Assembly: GCA_964352475.1 (NCBI GenBank) | Contig: CAYGSL010000003.1 | Coordinates: 62,001-126,000 of the forward strand | Reading direction: 5' to 3' | Length of the DNA stretch: 64,000 nt | Origin: JAUIET01 sp964352475 | GTDB lineage: Bacteria; Pseudomonadota; Gammaproteobacteria; Pseudomonadales; JAUIET01 | In this document: positions 61,616-64,000 of the stretch, one piece after another | Position numbering within the stretch: the first letter of the stretch is position 1 | Layout: every line of letters starts with the position of its first letter | Made by a program: the position numbers and the translations under genes | The notes under the pieces: generated by a model | The model's database searches: none | Seen by the model: the letters and a program-made list of their open reading frames with translations, nothing else | What the model was told of the DNA's origin: nothing

Positions 61616-63415
61616 TTATTCGCCTACCTTCAATACCGCTAAAAACGCTTCCTGCGGAATTTCTACCCTGCCGACCTGTTTCATGCGTTTCTTACCCGCT
61701 TTTTGTTTTTCTAACAACTTCTTCTTTCTTGTTATGTCACCACCATAGCATTTTGCAGTCACATTTTTTCGCAGCGCTTTTACCGTTGTTCGTGAAATAA
61801 TTTGCCCGCCAATCGCTGCCTGAATGGCTACATCGAACATTTGCCTGGGAATCAACTCCTTCATTTTATCGGTCAGTGCCCTGCCACGTGAATGCGCCTG
61901 ATCACGATGCACGATTGTAGCAAGCGCATCCACTTTTTCGCCATTGATTAGCATATCGACACGGACCAGCGGTGCGGCCTGAAACCGCTCAAAACTGTAG
62001 TCCAGCGAGGCATAACCACGACTAACCGACTTCAGACGATCAAAAAAATCTAGCACCACCTCGTTCATAGGCAGTTCATAGCTCACCGACACCTGCTGCG
62101 CCAGAAAGCTCATGTCTTTTTGGATACCGCGCTTTTCAACGCACAATGTGATCACGCTGCCAAGATGCTCCTGTGGCACCAGAATATTGGCTCTGACGAT
62201 TGGCTCACGCATCTCCGCAATACTGCCGGAGTCTGGTAATTTTGAGGGGTTATCCACAGCTATCACCTCGCCCTGATTGTTCACAACTTCGAACACTACA
62301 GTGGGTGCCGTGGTAATCAGGTCCAGGTCGTATTCTCGCTCAAGCCGCTCCTGGATGATTTCCATGTGCAGCATGCCAAGAAACCCGCAACGAAAGCCAA
62401 AGCCAAGCGCATCCGAGGTTTCAGGTTCATAAAACAGAGAGGAGTCGTTCAAGGTTAACTTGGCTAAAGCGTCCCGAAACGCTTCGTAGTCATCGGTGCT
62501 GACTGTGAAAAGCCCGGCATACACTTGCGGTTTAACCTGCTTAAAACCAGGCAATGCTTCAACGTTGGATCTATTAGCGCTGACAATTGTATCGCCGACC
62601 GGCGCGCCATGGATTTCCTTGATGCCCGCTACCACGTAACCTACTTCCCCGGCCTTCAACTCATTCGTTGACTGACGCTTGGGAGTGAAAATCCCAACGT
62701 CATCCACCTGATGGCTACGTCCGGTGGATTTCAGAGTAATTTTCTCCCTGGCGCGTAATACCCCGTGTTTAACCCGCACCAGCGATACAACACCCAAATA
62801 ATTATCGAACCAGGAATCAATAATCAGTGCCTGCAAAGCGGCATCAACGTCACCTTGCGGTGGCGGCACTTTCTCTACCAGCTGCTCCAACACATCTACG
62901 ATGCCCATGCCGGTCTTGGCACTAACGTGCACCGCTTCTGACGCGTCAAGGCCTATGATGTCCTCAACCTCTGCAACTACCTTATCGGGATCAGCCTGCG
63001 GCAAATCCATTTTGTTCAGTACAGGAAGTACTTCCAGACCTTGATCGATCGCGGTGTAACAATTGGCAACTGACTGGGCTTCAACACCTTGCGCCGCATC
63101 GACAATGAGCAAGGCACCTTCACAAGCCGCCAGAGAGCGCGATACTTCGTAGCTAAAATCTACGTGCCCCGGAGTGTCGATAAAATTGAGCTGGTAACGC
63201 TTGCCTGACGCTGATTCATAGTTGAGAGTGACAGATTGTGCTTTGATCGTAATGCCACGTTCCCGCTCGATATCCATGGAATCAAGCACTTGCTCGGCCA
63301 TTTCCCGCTCAGTCAAGCCACCGCAATGCTGGATAAAGCGGTCCGCCAGGGTCGACTTACCATGGTCGATATGGGCAATAATGGAGAAATTTCGGATATG
63401 TTGAAGGTCAGTCAC
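61616..63415 (-). CDS. lepA: Elongation factor 4 (LepA)
   Basis: Translation GTPase that back-translocates or remodels stalled ribosomes and aids initiation. 599 residues as in E. coli. GTG start (VTDLQHIRNFSIIAHIDHGKST) with G1 AHIDHGKST, G2 ERERGITIK, G3 DTPGHVDF, G4 NKMD, then the LepA-specific C-terminal domain (GEKVDALATIVHRDQAHSRG). In the usual mucD-lepA-lepB-rnc-era-recO order. Confidence 0.97.
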   Translation of the reverse strand: MTDLQHIRNFSIIAHIDHGKSTLADRFIQHCGGLTEREMAEQVLDSMDIERERGITIKAQSVTLNYESASGKRYQLNFIDTPGHVDFSYEVSRSLAACEGALLIVDAAQGVEAQSVANCYTAIDQGLEVLPVLNKMDLPQADPDKVVAEVEDIIGLDASEAVHVSAKTGMGIVDVLEQLVEKVPPPQGDVDAALQALIIDSWFDNYLGVVSLVRVKHGVLRAREKITLKSTGRSHQVDDVGIFTPKRQSTNELKAGEVGYVVAGIKEIHGAPVGDTIVSANRSNVEALPGFKQVKPQVYAGLFTVSTDDYEAFRDALAKLTLNDSSLFYEPETSDALGFGFRCGFLGMLHMEIIQERLEREYDLDLITTAPTVVFEVVNNQGEVIAVDNPSKLPDSGSIAEMREPIVRANILVPQEHLGSVITLCVEKRGIQKDMSFLAQQVSVSYELPMNEVVLDFFDRLKSVSRGYASLDYSFERFQAAPLVRVDMLINGEKVDALATIVHRDQAHSRGRALTDKMKELIPRQMFDVAIQAAIGGQIISRTTVKALRKNVTAKCYGGDITRKKKLLEKQKAGKKRMKQVGRVEIPQEAFLAVLKVGE

Positions 63416-63490
63416 ACATTGGCACTCAGACAGCTAGCCGGCGCTGTCTTATCCGCGCCGTTACCGGGCCGCGATTCTACCCTATTTCAC

Positions 63491-63518
63491 TGTCCGGGGC
63501 CGCCGCGCGACCCCGACA
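63491..63518 (-). terminator. GC-rich hairpin between mucD and lepA
   Basis: Bases TGTC and GGGG pair with CCCC and GACA around an 11-base GC-rich loop with one bulged base. It lies in the 136-base gap after the protease gene. No U-run follows on the minus strand, so it may pause or process RNA rather than end it. A possible TAGAAT -10 for lepA lies about 17 bases downstream. Confidence 0.35.
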
Positions 63519-63551
63519 ATGGGCATTTAACCCGTTTATATCTGATAATTT

Positions 63552-64000
63552 CTATTCAGAGACTTTGATAGCCACAAACCCGGGTTGGCCGCCCCGGACA
63601 ATTCGAACCGCTACATGCTTATTGGCCGGCAAGCCTTCAACAATCGAATCGTAATCTTTCAGGGAATCAGTGCTTTTATTGTCAATCGATGTGATCACAT
63701 CGCCACTTCGTAAACCACCCTCGCTCGCAGATGAGCCCGGAACCACCGAGCGTACAACCACACCACCCTCCAGCTTCAGTCGGGATTTCTGCGCATCACT
63801 GAGATCAAGAACAACCAACCCAAGGCGACCACCGTTCGCTTTCTTGTCACCGTCACTGCGGCTGGCGACATTGCTGACCCCATCGTCCAGGCTACCGGTT
63901 TTCATTCGCAGGGTCTTACGCTTGCCGTCGCGAAACACTAAAACGCTAACGCGCTTGTCCGGTGCGGTACGGCCAACAATGTGCGGCAGATCCGCCGACT
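63552..64000 (-). CDS. mucD: DegP/MucD-type periplasmic serine endoprotease (C-terminal part)
   Basis: Only the last 149 residues are in the window; the protease domain lies beyond the right edge. Visible: the end of PDZ domain 1 (DLPHIVGRTAPDKRVSVLVFRDGK) and a complete PDZ domain 2 (GGRLGLVVLDLSDAQKSRL, GLRSGDVITSIDNKS). Position next to lepA is that of Pseudomonas mucD, the HtrA protease that limits envelope-stress signalling. The frame continues open to the edge, so the reading is a truncated piece of a longer protein, not a small gene. Confidence 0.88.
   Translation of the reverse strand, partial: SADLPHIVGRTAPDKRVSVLVFRDGKRKTLRMKTGSLDDGVSNVASRSDGDKKANGGRLGLVVLDLSDAQKSRLKLEGGVVVRSVVPGSSASEGGLRSGDVITSIDNKSTDSLKDYDSIVEGLPANKHVAVRIVRGGQPGFVAIKVSE

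Noticed and set aside
1..64000. CRISPR array, insertion sequence, prophage or tRNA gene
   Set aside because: No regularly spaced direct repeats, transposase, integrase or cloverleaf-like segment was seen.

Overview
The window reads as chromosomal DNA of a Gram-negative gammaproteobacterium. Three things point this way: a full lipid A (kdsA, lpxA, lpxB, lpxD) and outer-membrane assembly set (bamA, skp, rseP); gene order like that of Pseudomonas and marine relatives; and a GacS/BarA-type tripartite sensor kinase next to cysM and relA. The accessory genes (KshA-like Rieske oxygenase, luciferase-like monooxygenase, acyl-CoA carboxylase subunit, DUF1538 membrane protein) suit a free-living, probably marine heterotroph; that habitat is inference. 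I see no insertion sequence, CRISPR array, tRNA or rRNA. No gene-free stretch reaches 300 bases; the longest is 295 bases between rpsB and map.

Positions 1-23083 form one long minus-strand block of housekeeping genes: rpsB-tsf-pyrH-frr-uppS-cdsA-dxr-rseP-bamA-skp-lpxD-fabZ-lpxA-lpxB-rnhB-dnaE-accA-tilS-pyrG-kdsA. It joins translation, isoprenoid and phospholipid synthesis, lipid A synthesis, outer-membrane biogenesis, replication and nucleotide supply. Many genes overlap or nearly touch, so translation is probably coupled.

Divergent from rpsB, positions 23379-31658 on the plus strand hold map, glnD, dapC, an ArsC/Spx-like gene, dapD, dapE and a 3-hydroxyisobutyrate dehydrogenase. This is the succinylase branch of lysine/diaminopimelate synthesis with the PII uridylyltransferase.

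Positions 31856-51892 are the accessory part. They contain rsmJ; a small membrane protein with a secreted partner; a minus-strand operon of a DUF6491-like protein, a carboxyltransferase, a luciferase-like monooxygenase and a SnoaL-like protein; a divergent KshA-like Rieske oxygenase; a DUF349 / DUF1538 / triple PII-like module; an epoxide-hydrolase-like enzyme; an MFS exporter; an HIBYL-CoA-hydrolase-like enzyme with a CoA-acylating aldehyde dehydrogenase; and an HD-domain protein beside a divergent class III nucleotide-cyclase homologue. The two most interesting modules are the DUF1538 + triple-PII pair and the cyclase-like + HD pair.

Positions 52002-64000 return to conserved genes: relA and cysM, divergent from a gacS/barA-type kinase, then recO, era, rnc, a DUF4845 gene, lepB, lepA and the C-terminal end of a mucD/degP-type protease. 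The usual companions rlmD (between cysM and relA) and pdxJ (beside recO) are absent from their expected places.
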